Source of the DNA: CAVVAL01 sp963742725
Lineage (GTDB): Bacteria; Actinomycetota; Actinomycetes; Mycobacteriales; Cryptosporangiaceae
Length of the DNA: 64,000 nucleotides
Direction: 5' to 3'
Assembly (NCBI GenBank): GCA_963742725.1
Contig: CAVUMX010000003.1
Coordinates: 124,001 to 188,000 of the forward strand
Shown here one piece after another: positions 42,747 through 51,492 of the stretch. Every line of letters starts with the position of its first letter. Positions within the stretch are counted from its first letter, which is position 1. The position numbers and the translations under genes were made by a program. The notes beneath the pieces are model-generated. The model ran no database searches. It was not told where the DNA came from and saw nothing but the letters and a program-made list of their open reading frames with translations.

Positions 42747-43681
42747 GGGAGCAGACCCTCGTCCTGGAGCCATTCCTCGGCCACGTCGGCCGGGTCCTCG
42801 CCGTCGACGTCGACGCGGGCGTTGAGGTCCCGCATGACCTCCGTCGTGAGCTTCTCGGCCAGCGGCGCGAGGATGCCGGCGATCTCCGGGTGCGCGGCGA
42901 GGGTCTTCTGCTTCGCCGTGACCGCGCCCTGGTACACGGGGAAGAACTTCTGGTCGTCGTCCAGGACGGTGAGGCCGAGGGCCTTGATCCGGCCGTCGGT
43001 GGCGAACACCTCGCCGAACGTGCACGTCTTGCCCTTGTCGGTCTCGGTGTAGATCACGCCGGTGTCGAGCAGCTTGACGTTGTCCTTCGGCACGTCCACG
43101 CCGTAGGCCTTGAGCAGGCCAGGGAGTCCGTCCTCGCGGTTGGCGAACTCGCTCTCCACACAGATCGTGACGGCGCCCTTGTCCTTCTTGGCCAGCTCCG
43201 CCAGGTCGGAGAGGCTGTCCACCCCGTGCTTCTCGGCGTTCTCCTTGCTGAGCCCGAGCGCATACGTGTTGTTGAACTCGGCGCGCGGGAGCCAGGTGAT
43301 GCCGTTCTTGGCCTTGTCGTCCTTCACGACGGCGTCGTACTGGCCTTGCGGGTCGCCGATCGGCTCGGTGTGGCCGAGGTAGGTGATCCACGCGGTGCCG
43401 GTGTACTCCCAGTAGAGATGGACCTCGTCGGCTTCGAGGGCCTTGCGCGTGTTGACCGATCCCTTGATCTCCTTCGTCTCGGCCTCCGCGCCGTTCTCGC
43501 GCAGCAGCGCGGCGGTCATCTCGGCGAGGATGTTCTGCTCGGCGAAGTCCTTCGAGCCGATCGTGTACTCGGCGCCGGCGAGCGGGCCGTCGCCGCCGGA
43601 CGAGTCGCCGCCGCATCCGGCCAGCGCGAGTGCGAGGGCGGCGGCGACCGGGACGGCGGCACGGGTCATGGGTCGGTGCAC
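42743..43681 (-). CDS. Betaine/choline-type ABC transporter binding lipoprotein
   Basis: The 312-residue lipoprotein has a signal peptide ending in a LAGC lipobox and the OpuAC/OsmF fold: YTIGSKDFAEQNILAEM, VHLYWEYTGTAWITYLG, FNNTYALGLSKENAEKHG and FATDGRIKALGLTVL. Start GTG at 43681 is favoured over ATG 43669 because GGAGAAG lies at correct spacing. The family binds glycine betaine, choline, carnitine or other small zwitterions. Catabolic enzymes follow in the same operon, so import is for nutrition rather than only for osmoprotection. Confidence 0.9.
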   Translation of the reverse strand: MHRPMTRAAVPVAAALALALAGCGGDSSGGDGPLAGAEYTIGSKDFAEQNILAEMTAALLRENGAEAETKEIKGSVNTRKALEADEVHLYWEYTGTAWITYLGHTEPIGDPQGQYDAVVKDDKAKNGITWLPRAEFNNTYALGLSKENAEKHGVDSLSDLAELAKKDKGAVTICVESEFANREDGLPGLLKAYGVDVPKDNVKLLDTGVIYTETDKGKTCTFGEVFATDGRIKALGLTVLDDDQKFFPVYQGAVTAKQKTLAAHPEIAGILAPLAEKLTTEVMRDLNARVDVDGEDPADVAEEWLQDEGLLP

Positions 43682-43706
43682 GGTGCTTCTCCAGGGGGTG
43701 CGGCGG

Positions 43707-44486
43707 CTAGATGCCGCGGGGGCGGAGGACGTTCTCGGCGACGCCGGCCAGCCAGTCGAGGCCGAGCGCGATCACCGCGGTCAGCACGCCGCCGGTCACG
43801 AGGATCGGGGTGCGCTGAAGTTTGATGCCGGCGACGATCACGTCACCCAGCCCGCCGGCGTTGACGAAGGTGGCGACGGTCGCCACGCCGACGCAGATCA
43901 CGATGGTGGTGCGGAGTCCGGCGAGCATCACCGGCACGGCCAGGGGAAGCTCGACCGTCCGCAGGACCTGCCAGCGGTTCATACCCATTCCCCGGGCCGC
44001 CTCCACCAGGTTCGTGTCGACCTGCTGGATGCCGACGATCGTGTTCCGCAGCACCGGCAGGACGGCGTGCGCCACGAGCGCGATCACCGCGATCTCGAAC
44101 CCGATGCCGAACAGGACGACGAGCAGCACGAGCACGCCGAGCGCCGGAGCGGCCTGGCCGACGTTGGCGGCGCTCATCACCCACGGGGTGAGCCAGCGGG
44201 CGCCGGGGCGCGTGAGCGCGACGCCGAGCGGTACCGCGATGAGCAGTACGAACCCGGTGGCGACGGCGGTGAGCTTGAGGTGCTGCACGGTCGCGGTGCG
44301 GAGGAATCCGGCGTCGAGCACCCGCGCCTCGATGCTGTCGAGCGACTGCCCGGACACCCACACGTACAGGGCGCCTACGGCGGTGGCCAGCACCAGCGGC
44401 GTGAGCAGGTGCCGGCCGATCTCGCCCCGACGCCAGCGCGGCGGGGCGCTCGTGTCGTAGGCGGTGCTCAGGACCTCAACGGACAT
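43707..44486 (-). CDS. Betaine-type ABC transporter permease
   Basis: The 259-residue permease (ATG 44486, MSVEVLSTAYD) has about six membrane segments and the EAA-type loop LVEAARGMGMNRWQVLRTVELP followed by GGLGDVIVAGI. It overlaps the ATPase end by 11 bases. An extra upstream start at 44510 is possible but lacks a better ribosome site. Confidence 0.9.
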   Translation of the reverse strand: MSVEVLSTAYDTSAPPRWRRGEIGRHLLTPLVLATAVGALYVWVSGQSLDSIEARVLDAGFLRTATVQHLKLTAVATGFVLLIAVPLGVALTRPGARWLTPWVMSAANVGQAAPALGVLVLLVVLFGIGFEIAVIALVAHAVLPVLRNTIVGIQQVDTNLVEAARGMGMNRWQVLRTVELPLAVPVMLAGLRTTIVICVGVATVATFVNAGGLGDVIVAGIKLQRTPILVTGGVLTAVIALGLDWLAGVAENVLRPRGI

Positions 44487-45492
44487 TGCCACCTCCGGAC
44501 GGCAGGCCACCCTCGGACGGCACGCCGCCGAGGACGGCGCAGATGGCGTCGAAGCCGAGTGCCCCGCGCGCCGCCCCGGCTTCGTCGACGACGGCCACCT
44601 GCGCGCGGCCGGCGCGCAGCATCACGTCGAGCGCGTCGCGGACGGTGTCGGCGGGGCGCACGACCGGCAGGTCGTCCAGCACGGGGTTGGTGAGCGCGTC
44701 GAGGACGTCGGCGACGCGGGTGAGGCCGAGCCGCTTGATGCCGGCGGCCGACCCGACGAAGCTCGCCACGTAGTCGTCGGCAGGAGCGGCGAGCACGCGT
44801 TCCGGGGTGTCGTACTGCGCGATGTGCGACTGCTCGCGTAGTACCGCGATCCGGTCGCCGAGCTTGACGGCCTCGTCGAAGTCGTGGGTGACGAAGACGA
44901 TGGTCTTACGCAGCTCCTGCTGGAGCCGGAGGAACTCGTTCTGCAGCCGCTCGCGCGTGATCGGGTCGGTCGCCCCGAACGGCTCGTCCATGAGCATCAC
45001 GGGCGGGTCCGCGGCGAGCGCGCGGGCGACGCCGACGCGCTGCTGCTGGCCGCCGGATAGCTGGCGCGGGTAGCGGGCCCGGAAACCCGCCAGGCCGACC
45101 AGCTCCAGGAGCTCGTCGACGCGGCGGCTGATCCGCGCCCGGTCCCAGCCGAGCATCCGGGGCACGAGCGCGATGTTGTCGCCGATCGTCATGTGCGGGA
45201 ACAGACCGATCTGCTGGATCACGTAGCCGACGCGGCGGCGCAACTCGTTCGGGTCGAGCGCGAGCACGTCCTGGCCGTCGATGAGGATCCGGCCGGATGT
45301 CGGCTCGATGAGACGGTTGATCATCTTCATGGTCGTGGTCTTGCCGCAGCCGGACGGGCCGACGAAGACCACGAGCTCGCCGGCGGGGATCTCGAGGCTC
45401 ACGGCGTCGACCGCCGGCCGGGCGTGTCCCTCGTAGCGCTTCGTCACCTCGACGAGCTGGATGCCGGCGCCCGGTCGGGCCTGGTCAGACAC
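44476..45492 (-). CDS. Betaine-type ABC transporter ATPase with CBS region
   Basis: The 338-residue ATPase shows VGPSGCGKTTTMKMINRL, the Q-loop YVIQQIGLFPHMT, LSGGQQQRVGVARAL and LMDEPFGATDPITR. The last 80 residues carry a CBS-like stretch (VVRPADTVRDALDVML, AQVAVVDEAGAARG), typical of OpuA/ProV-type ATPases that sense ionic strength or nucleotides. It overlaps both neighbouring permease genes. Confidence 0.93.
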   Translation of the reverse strand: MSDQARPGAGIQLVEVTKRYEGHARPAVDAVSLEIPAGELVVFVGPSGCGKTTTMKMINRLIEPTSGRILIDGQDVLALDPNELRRRVGYVIQQIGLFPHMTIGDNIALVPRMLGWDRARISRRVDELLELVGLAGFRARYPRQLSGGQQQRVGVARALAADPPVMLMDEPFGATDPITRERLQNEFLRLQQELRKTIVFVTHDFDEAVKLGDRIAVLREQSHIAQYDTPERVLAAPADDYVASFVGSAAGIKRLGLTRVADVLDALTNPVLDDLPVVRPADTVRDALDVMLRAGRAQVAVVDEAGAARGALGFDAICAVLGGVPSEGGLPSGGGNVR

Positions 45493-46132
45493 GGAGCCCC
45501 CTCGGGGTGGTGACGCGCCGTACGGCGACGAAGGCGGCGTCGAAGGTGAGCGCGAGCAGGACGACGCCGACCGTGCCTGCGATCGCCTGGTTCAGCGCGT
45601 TGGCCGAGCCGAGGCGGGACAGCCCGGAGAAGATCTCGTTGCCCAGGCCGGGTCCGGCGACGTAGGCGGCGATCGTGGCGATCGCGAACAGCATCTGGGT
45701 CGACACGCGGATACCCGCGAGGATCACCGGCCACGCCAGCGGGAGCTGGACCTGCCAGAGCACGCGGCCGGGCGCCATGCCCATGCCTCGTGCCGCTTCC
45801 AGGATCGCCGGGTCGACGGTGCGGAGGCCGGCGACCGTGTTCCGGACGATCGGCAGCAGCGAATAGATGACGAGCGCGACGAGCGTCGGCGCCCAGCCGA
45901 GCCCGAGCAGCGGGATGAGCAGTGCCAGCAGCGCCAGTGACGGGATCGTCAGCAGCGTGGCCGCGACGGATATCGCGAAGCCGCTGGCGCGGACGCTGCG
46001 CCAGGTCAGCACGCCGACACCGACCCCGACGGCGGTGGCGACCGCGATCGCGAGGGCAACCACGGTCGCGTGCTCGACGGCCTGTTCGAGCAGGTCGTCC
46101 CAGCGCCGTTCGAGGTACCGCGAGAAATCCAT
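45485..46132 (-). CDS. Betaine-type ABC transporter permease, first gene of the operon
   Basis: The 215-residue permease starts at the ATG at 46132 with a strong GAGGAGGA site. It has about five to six hydrophobic segments and the loop ILEAARGMGMAPGRVLWQVQLP, then GPGLGNEIFSGL. It forms a channel with the permease at 43707. Gene order permease-ATPase-permease-binding protein matches OpuB/OpuC-like systems. Confidence 0.9.
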   Translation of the reverse strand: MDFSRYLERRWDDLLEQAVEHATVVALAIAVATAVGVGVGVLTWRSVRASGFAISVAATLLTIPSLALLALLIPLLGLGWAPTLVALVIYSLLPIVRNTVAGLRTVDPAILEAARGMGMAPGRVLWQVQLPLAWPVILAGIRVSTQMLFAIATIAAYVAGPGLGNEIFSGLSRLGSANALNQAIAGTVGVVLLALTFDAAFVAVRRVTTPRGLRV

Positions 46133-46173
46133 CGGTCCTCCTCGATGTGAGTTCGGCAACACCCCGTGGTTTC

Positions 46174-46217
46174 GCCGACGTTAAGTCGGCTGTACGATTT
46201 CGCGCAACCAGGGTTGC
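46174..46217. promoter_or_regulatory. Two inverted repeats between divergent IclR gene and operon
   Basis: GCCGAC-GTTAA-GTCGGC (46174-46190) and GCAACC-AG-GGTTGC (46204-46217) are both perfect 6-bp inverted repeats in the 107-bp gap between the permease (46132) and the IclR regulator (46240). They are likely operators for autoregulation and for control of the ten-gene operon. Confidence 0.65.
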
Positions 46218-46239
46218 TCATATGGCACCGGAGGTCCTG

Positions 46240-47013
46240 ATGGCGGGTCGTACGAACAACGCGGGTCTGCGTCGCGACCTGGACCTTCTCGAGGTCCTGG
46301 CGCGGGACGGGCAGCGGCGCGGCGGCGGATTAGGAGTGGTCAAGGTCGCCGAACTCGTCGGCCGGGAGAAGACCCAGGTCTCGCGGGCGCTCGCCTCACT
46401 CTCCGAGGAGGGGCTGGTCGAGCGGGACGAGAACACCCTCGCCTACCGGCTGGGCTGGCGGCTCTACGCGCTCGCCGCCCGCACGTCCGAGGCGCGGCTG
46501 GTCACCGTCGCCGCGCCCTACCTGCGGCGGCTCGTCAGCGTGCTGCACGAGACCACCCACCTGTGCGTGCTGCGCGGCGGCGACGTGCTCACCCTGCTCA
46601 GCGAGTCACCGGCGCACGCGTTCCGGGGCGTCGGATGGGAAGGGGTGACAGTGCCCGCGCCCGCGACGTCGGCGGGACGGGTGCTGGTGTCCGAATGGGA
46701 GCCCGCGGTGATCCGCTCGTGGTTCACTCCCGAACGGCTCGCGGCCGCCGGCGCGATGAACCGCTTCCATGACGCCGACCACCTCCTGACCGAGCTCGCC
46801 CGCATCCGCGAGCAGGGTTACGCCACCGTCGACGAGGAGTTCGAGATCGGTGTCGTCGGCTGCTCGGCACCGGTCCGCGACTTCCGCGGCCAGATCGTCG
46901 CCACGGTGTCGACGTCCGCGCCGAAGGGGCGCATGGGGGAGCGGCTCGACGCCGCCGGCCGCGCCACCGCCAAGCTCGCGCGCCAGCTCACGGCCGCGGT
47001 CGTGAATGGCTAG
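46240..47013 (+). CDS. IclR-family transcriptional regulator
   Basis: The 257-residue regulator has a winged helix at residues about 9-70 (LDLLEVLARDG, VVKVAELVGREKTQVSRALA) and an IclR effector domain (TTHLCVLRGGDVLTLLS, TSAGRVLVSEW, GYATVDEEFEIGVVGCSAPVRD). Start ATG 46240 is chosen for the GGAGGT directly before it; ATG 46222 is in frame. IclR proteins often control catabolic operons next to them. The effector is probably the imported compound or an intermediate. Confidence 0.9.
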   Translation: MAGRTNNAGLRRDLDLLEVLARDGQRRGGGLGVVKVAELVGREKTQVSRALASLSEEGLVERDENTLAYRLGWRLYALAARTSEARLVTVAAPYLRRLVSVLHETTHLCVLRGGDVLTLLSESPAHAFRGVGWEGVTVPAPATSAGRVLVSEWEPAVIRSWFTPERLAAAGAMNRFHDADHLLTELARIREQGYATVDEEFEIGVVGCSAPVRDFRGQIVATVSTSAPKGRMGERLDAAGRATAKLARQLTAAVVNG

Positions 47014-47028
47014 GCGCGCAACCTAGCC
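47008..47028 (+). terminator. Hairpin overlapping the IclR stop codon
   Basis: GGCTAGG and CCTAGCC form a perfect 7-bp stem with a 7-base loop; the TAG stop lies inside the left arm. Confidence 0.6.
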
Positions 47029-47058
47029 GCCCGCACGAGGGCACGCCGGCCGCACGTT

Positions 47059-47688
47059 CTAGAGGATGCCGAGTTCGTTGGCGCGGGTCAGCGCCTCGAT
47101 GCGGTTGCGCGCGCCGAGCTTCTCCAGCGTGCGTTGCAGGTAGGTCTTGACCGTGTTGCGGGTCAGGCCGAGGGCGGTCGCGATCTCGGGGTTGGTCTCG
47201 CCCATCGCGACCCGTCGCAGGATGTCGTACTCGCGCCGGGTCAGCCCGCGCTCCTTGAGCCGGCGGTTCAGCAGCGCCGCGTCGTCCCGGTCGACGCAGA
47301 TCACCCGCTCACCCTGGACCACCCGGTCGATGATGCCCACGAGGTCGGCGCGGTCGGCGTCCTTGACCGCGATCGCGTGCGCGCCGGCGGCGAGCACCGC
47401 CTCGATAGCGGCATGGTCGGGGTACGCGGTGAACACCACGATCCGGGTGCCGGGCGTCCGCGCGCGCACCGAACGGATCACCTCGGGCGCCAGCATGTCG
47501 GGCAGCCGCAGGTCGAGCAGGATCACGTCGGGCCGGAGCTTTTCCGCCGCGGTGATCGCCTCACGCCCTGACTTCGCGTAGCCGGCGACCTTCAGCCAGG
47601 AGGTGCTCTCCAGCACCATCGTCACCCCGTCGAGGACGATCGGGTGGTCGTCCACGACGAGGACCCGCACGACGTCGGTCGTGGTCAT
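47059..47688 (-). CDS. LuxR-type (NarL) response regulator
   Basis: The 209-residue protein has a receiver domain (VLVVDDHPIVLDGV, phosphoacceptor in VILLDLRLPD, lysine in AIAVKDADRADLV) and a C-terminal LuxR helix-turn-helix (GLTRREYDILRRVAMGETNPEIATALGLTRNTVKTYL in outline). It overlaps its sensor kinase gene by four bases. The inverted repeat at 48913 is a likely target. Confidence 0.93.
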   Translation of the reverse strand: MTTTDVVRVLVVDDHPIVLDGVTMVLESTSWLKVAGYAKSGREAITAAEKLRPDVILLDLRLPDMLAPEVIRSVRARTPGTRIVVFTAYPDHAAIEAVLAAGAHAIAVKDADRADLVGIIDRVVQGERVICVDRDDAALLNRRLKERGLTRREYDILRRVAMGETNPEIATALGLTRNTVKTYLQRTLEKLGARNRIEALTRANELGIL

Positions 47689-48824
47689 GCGGGCACCCAG
47701 GCATGTACCGTGACGCCGCCGTCTTCGTTGGGGCCTATCGTCAGGTCGCCGCCGACGCGCGCGAGCCGCTCCGTGGCTGCGGCGAGGCCGAGCCCTGGCC
47801 GCTGACCTGAGCGGATGCCGTTGCCGTCGTCGGAGACGGCCACCGCGATGCCGGCGCGGACCGTGAACACGCTGATCACGACGGACTCCGCGTCGGCGTG
47901 CTTCTCGACGTTGAGCAGCGCCTCCCGGCTCGCGTCCGCCAGCGCACGGACCCGGGCGCAGTCCAGCGGCGGTAGCGCGGTGACGGTGATGACCCGGGCC
48001 GGCAGGCCGGTGCGCTCCTTGAAGGCGGCGCAGTCCGAGCGCAGCGCCACACCCAGCGCGACCTGTTCCGGCGGGGCGCTCAGCGCCCGGAGCGAACCGC
48101 GCAGGGTCGCCGCGGCCTCGGACGCCTGCTGCTCGATCGCCGCCAGCCGTACCCGCGTCTCGCCCTCCGCCGGCAGGGCGTCGGACAGCCGCCGGATGCC
48201 CGCACCGATCGTGAAGAGCATCGCTCCGACGGAGTCGTGCAGTTCGAGCGCGATCCGCCGCCGCTCCTCGTGGACGGCGACCTCGCTGGCGTGCCGGGCC
48301 CGCTCGGCGACGATCACGGCGGCCGCGGCCCGGGACGCGGCCTGCTGCATCGCCGCGGCGGTGCGGTCACCGAAGTCGGTGGGCGTGCGGTTCGCGCCGT
48401 AGAGGACCCCGAACACGCTGCTCTCGTGGATGATCGGCACCCCGATCATCGCGCGGATCCGCTCCGCCTCCACCTGCCGGTCGAAGTGGTGCGTGATCGT
48501 CGCCGCGGTGACGTAGTCGCTGACCCATAACGGGCGCCGGGCGAGCATGACCCGACCGCCGAGCCCGCACCCGTGCGGCACGACGAGACCGATGACGCTG
48601 TCGGTGGTCGTGTTGACCGTGTGCCGCAGCACGTTGCGGTCCTCGCCGTCGCTCTCGCCGATCCACGCGACGTCCACGCCGGTGAGCTCCGGGACGCGCG
48701 CCATGAGCTGGCTGGTCACCGCCTCGCGGTCGAGGAGGCCGAGCACGTTGGTGTACTCCTCGTCGAGGGCGAGGAGCGCGTCGGGCAGCGGCTGGCTGCG
48801 CCGCTCGGGTGCCACGTAGGTCAT
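47685..48824 (-). CDS. Soluble GAF-domain sensor histidine kinase
   Basis: The 379-residue kinase starts at the ATG at 48824 (MTYVAPERR). Residues about 30-190 form a GAF-like domain (GLLDREAVTSQLMARVPEL, IGLVVPHGCGLGGRVM, AMIGVPIIHESSVFGVLYG). The HisKA_3 box HEERRRIALELHDSVGAML and a HATPase part (ASREALLNVEKHADA, VSDDGNGI, GLGLAAATERL) follow. There is no membrane segment, so it senses a cytoplasmic signal or small molecule. It is divergent from the liv-type importer. Confidence 0.92.
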   Translation of the reverse strand: MTYVAPERRSQPLPDALLALDEEYTNVLGLLDREAVTSQLMARVPELTGVDVAWIGESDGEDRNVLRHTVNTTTDSVIGLVVPHGCGLGGRVMLARRPLWVSDYVTAATITHHFDRQVEAERIRAMIGVPIIHESSVFGVLYGANRTPTDFGDRTAAAMQQAASRAAAAVIVAERARHASEVAVHEERRRIALELHDSVGAMLFTIGAGIRRLSDALPAEGETRVRLAAIEQQASEAAATLRGSLRALSAPPEQVALGVALRSDCAAFKERTGLPARVITVTALPPLDCARVRALADASREALLNVEKHADAESVVISVFTVRAGIAVAVSDDGNGIRSGQRPGLGLAAATERLARVGGDLTIGPNEDGGVTVHAWVPA

Positions 48825-48912
48825 GGTAGGCGGCTCCCTCGCGCGTCGGCGCAGGTCAGGCACTTTGTCCGGCAATCGTGCGCCAGCATCCCGCCGGCCG
48901 CAATCTCCAGGT

Positions 48913-48936
48913 GGAGACCTCTGGTGGGAGGTCTCC
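48913..48936. promoter_or_regulatory. 9-bp perfect inverted repeat between kinase and liv operon
   Basis: GGAGACCTC and GAGGTCTCC flank TGGTGG. The site lies in the 205-bp gap between the divergent sensor kinase and livF. Such dyads are typical LuxR-type regulator targets, and the local regulator at 47059 is the natural candidate. Confidence 0.6.
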
Positions 48937-49029
48937 GGATGCGGCTACCGCGCGCCGCCGGTCCGCCACAGGATCAGCGACCACCGCGGCAGGAAACGCG
49001 GTCGTAACGCGTACCAGGTGGAGGGGCAG

Positions 49030-49821
49030 ATGCTTTCGGTGACCGACCTACGGGTCAGCTACGGCGGTTCGATCGCCGCGCTGCGCTCGGTGTCCCTGCA
49101 GGTGCCGGCCGGGGCCGCTGTGGCGGTGCTCGGCAGCAACGGGGCCGGCAAGTCCACGCTGCTGCGCGCGATCTCCGGGACGTTGCCCGATCACGGCGGG
49201 GCCGTGCAGGACGGCGTTCTCTCGTTCGACGGTGTCTCGCTTCGCGGCCTCGCCCCGGCGCGGATCGTCGGCGCCGGCGTCGTGCAGGTGCCCGAGGGGC
49301 GTGGCGTCTTCGAACGACTGACCGTCGCGGAGAACCTGCGGGTAGGCGCTTTTGCCGTGCGGGGCAGGGCCGCAAAGGCCGCCGCGAGCAGGCGGGTGCT
49401 GGAACTGTTCCCGATCCTGCACGACCGGCGGCACCAGCGCGCCGGCCTGCTCTCCGGTGGTGAGCAGCAGATGCTCGCGATAGGCCGCGCGCTGATGGCC
49501 TCGCCGCGCCTGCTGCTGCTCGACGAACCGTCGCTGGGGTTGGCGCCGAAGATGGTCACCCGGATCGGCGAGGTCATCGCGGCGATCAACGCGGCGGGCA
49601 CGACCGTGCTGCTGATCGAGCAGAACGCGGCGATGGCGCTGTCCGTGGCGTCGCACGCGTTCGTACTCACGGTCGGCGAGATCACGCTGTCCGGCTCCGC
49701 GCTCGAACTCGCCGGCGATCCGGCGGTCCGTGACCTGTACCTCGGGCGCGAGGCTCAGGCGGCGGTGGCCCGCGAGCTGGTCGGCGGCGAACGCCCCGCG
49801 CTGAGCCGGTGGACGGAGTGA
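49030..49821 (+). CDS. livF: Branched-chain-type ABC transporter ATPase LivF
   Basis: The 263-residue ATPase shows LGSNGAGKSTLLRAISG, VQVPEGRGVFERLTVAENL, LSGGEQQMLAIGRALM and LLLDEPSLGLAPKMV. GAGGGG precedes the ATG at 49030. It is the first gene of a seven-gene HAAT-family importer operon and overlaps livG by four bases. Confidence 0.93.
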   Translation: MLSVTDLRVSYGGSIAALRSVSLQVPAGAAVAVLGSNGAGKSTLLRAISGTLPDHGGAVQDGVLSFDGVSLRGLAPARIVGAGVVQVPEGRGVFERLTVAENLRVGAFAVRGRAAKAAASRRVLELFPILHDRRHQRAGLLSGGEQQMLAIGRALMASPRLLLLDEPSLGLAPKMVTRIGEVIAAINAAGTTVLLIEQNAAMALSVASHAFVLTVGEITLSGSALELAGDPAVRDLYLGREAQAAVARELVGGERPALSRWTE

Positions 49822-50591
49822 CCGTCGTGCTGTCCGTCGAGGGCATCACAGTCCGCTTCGCCGGGATCACCGCGCTCGACGGCGTCTCGTTCACCGTGGC
49901 GCACCGGGCGATCCACGCTGTCATCGGGCCGAACGGGGCGGGCAAGTCGACGCTGTTCAACGTCGTGTCCGGCGCGTACCGGCCGGCCGGGGGCAGGGTC
50001 CTCCTGGGTGACGCCGAGCTCACCGGCCTGCCGCCGCACCGCATCGCCGAGCGTGGCGTGGCCCGCACGTTCCAGAACCTCGCCCTGCTCCCGGGCGCGA
50101 CCGTGGAGGAGAACTGCCTGGTCGGCCGCCACCACCTGACGCGGGCCGGCTTCGTCACCGGGGGGCTGCGCCTGCCGTCGGTGCGCCGCGAGGAGCGGCG
50201 GCACCGGGCGCGGATCGTGGAGATCGCGGACTTCCTGGGCCTCGGCGACTCGCTCGACGTGCCGGTCGGGCAGCTGTCCTACGGCGACCAGAAGCGGGTC
50301 GAGATCGCCCGGGCGCTCTGCGTGGAACCCGCGTTGCTGCTGCTGGACGAGCCGGCGGCCGGAATGAACGCCGGCGAGACCGCGCGTCTCGCACATCTGA
50401 TCCGCGATGTCCGCGACGCGCTCGGCATCCCGATCCTGCTGGTCGAGCACGACATGGGCCTCGTGATGGGGATCGCCGACCGGGTGACGGTCCTCGACTT
50501 CGGCCGACGGATAGCCGACGGCACGCCCGGCGAGGTACGCGCCGACCCCGCCGTGCTCCGCGCCTATCTCGGCGACGAACTGGAGGTCTGA
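49818..50591 (+). CDS. livG: Branched-chain-type ABC transporter ATPase LivG
   Basis: The 257-residue ATPase has IGPNGAGKSTLFNVVSG, ARTFQNLALLPGATVEEN, LSYGDQKRVEIARAL and LLLDEPAAGMNAGE, diagnostic for LivG. The GTG at 49818 is taken because it forms a GTGA overlap with the livF stop; a GTG at 49809 would also be in frame. Confidence 0.93.
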   Translation: MTVVLSVEGITVRFAGITALDGVSFTVAHRAIHAVIGPNGAGKSTLFNVVSGAYRPAGGRVLLGDAELTGLPPHRIAERGVARTFQNLALLPGATVEENCLVGRHHLTRAGFVTGGLRLPSVRREERRHRARIVEIADFLGLGDSLDVPVGQLSYGDQKRVEIARALCVEPALLLLDEPAAGMNAGETARLAHLIRDVRDALGIPILLVEHDMGLVMGIADRVTVLDFGRRIADGTPGEVRADPAVLRAYLGDELEV

Positions 50592-50595
50592 CCCG

Positions 50596-51492
50596 ATGAC
50601 CCACTTCCTTCAACTGCTGCTCGGCGGCGTCTCGCTCGGCGCCGTGTACGCGCTGCTTGCGCTCGGTTTCGTGGTGATCTTCCGGGCCACCGAGGTGGTG
50701 AACTTCGCCCATCCCGCGCTGCTGATGGTCGGCGCCTACTTCACGGCGCGGTTCCGGACGGTCGACGACCTGCCGTTCGCCGTCGCGGTCCTGCTCGGGA
50801 TCGGCCTGTCGGTCGCGCTGGCGGTACTGATCCAGTGGCTACTCGTCCAGCGGATGTCCGGCCGGTCGGTGATCGCGGTGAGCATCATGACCATCGGCGT
50901 CGACGTCGTGGTCCATACCGAGATCACCCGGCGGCTCGGCGTCGACATCCTGCCCATCGGCGACCCCTGGCAGAACGGCGTCGTCCATGCGGGAGCCCTG
51001 ACGATCCCGCAGACCCGGATCGTCGCGCTGGTCCTCGGCGTGGTCGTGCTGGCGGCGTTCTTCGCGTGGTTCCGGTTCTCCGACTGGGGCGTGGCGATGC
51101 GGGCGTCGGCCGAGAACGCCGGCACGGCGGCGCTGATGGGGATCAGGCGATCCCGCGTGGCCGCCCTGGCCTGGGTGATCGCCGGTGCGCTGGCGGCGCT
51201 CGCCGGCCTGGCGCTGACGATGTTCCCCGCGCCCGGGCTCGAACCGGCGACCTCCGCCGTCGCGCTGCGGGCGTTCCCCGCCGCGATCATCGGCGGCCTG
51301 GACTCGCCGGGCGGGGCAGTGGTCGGCGGCGTACTGGTCGGAGTCACGGAGGCACTGGCCCAGGGCTACGGCAACGAACTGTCGTTTCTCGGGCTCGGAT
51401 TCCACGCGGTCATGCCGTACCTGGTGATGGTCGCTGTGCTGCTGGCCCGACCGACCGGGCTGTTCGGGACGAGGGAGCTGCACCGTGTCTGA
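50596..51492 (+). CDS. livH: Branched-chain-type ABC transporter permease LivH
   Basis: The 298-residue membrane protein has about eight hydrophobic segments, GGVSLGAVYALLALGFVVIF at the N-terminus and FPAAIIGGLDSPGGAVVGGV near the C-terminus. GGAGGT of the livG end serves as its ribosome site. Confidence 0.92.
   Translation: MTHFLQLLLGGVSLGAVYALLALGFVVIFRATEVVNFAHPALLMVGAYFTARFRTVDDLPFAVAVLLGIGLSVALAVLIQWLLVQRMSGRSVIAVSIMTIGVDVVVHTEITRRLGVDILPIGDPWQNGVVHAGALTIPQTRIVALVLGVVVLAAFFAWFRFSDWGVAMRASAENAGTAALMGIRRSRVAALAWVIAGALAALAGLALTMFPAPGLEPATSAVALRAFPAAIIGGLDSPGGAVVGGVLVGVTEALAQGYGNELSFLGLGFHAVMPYLVMVAVLLARPTGLFGTRELHRV

Noticed and set aside
47685..48824. Redox or oxygen sensing by the GAF kinase
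   Set aside because: No haem or iron-sulfur ligand pattern could be seen in the GAF domain, so the signal is left open.
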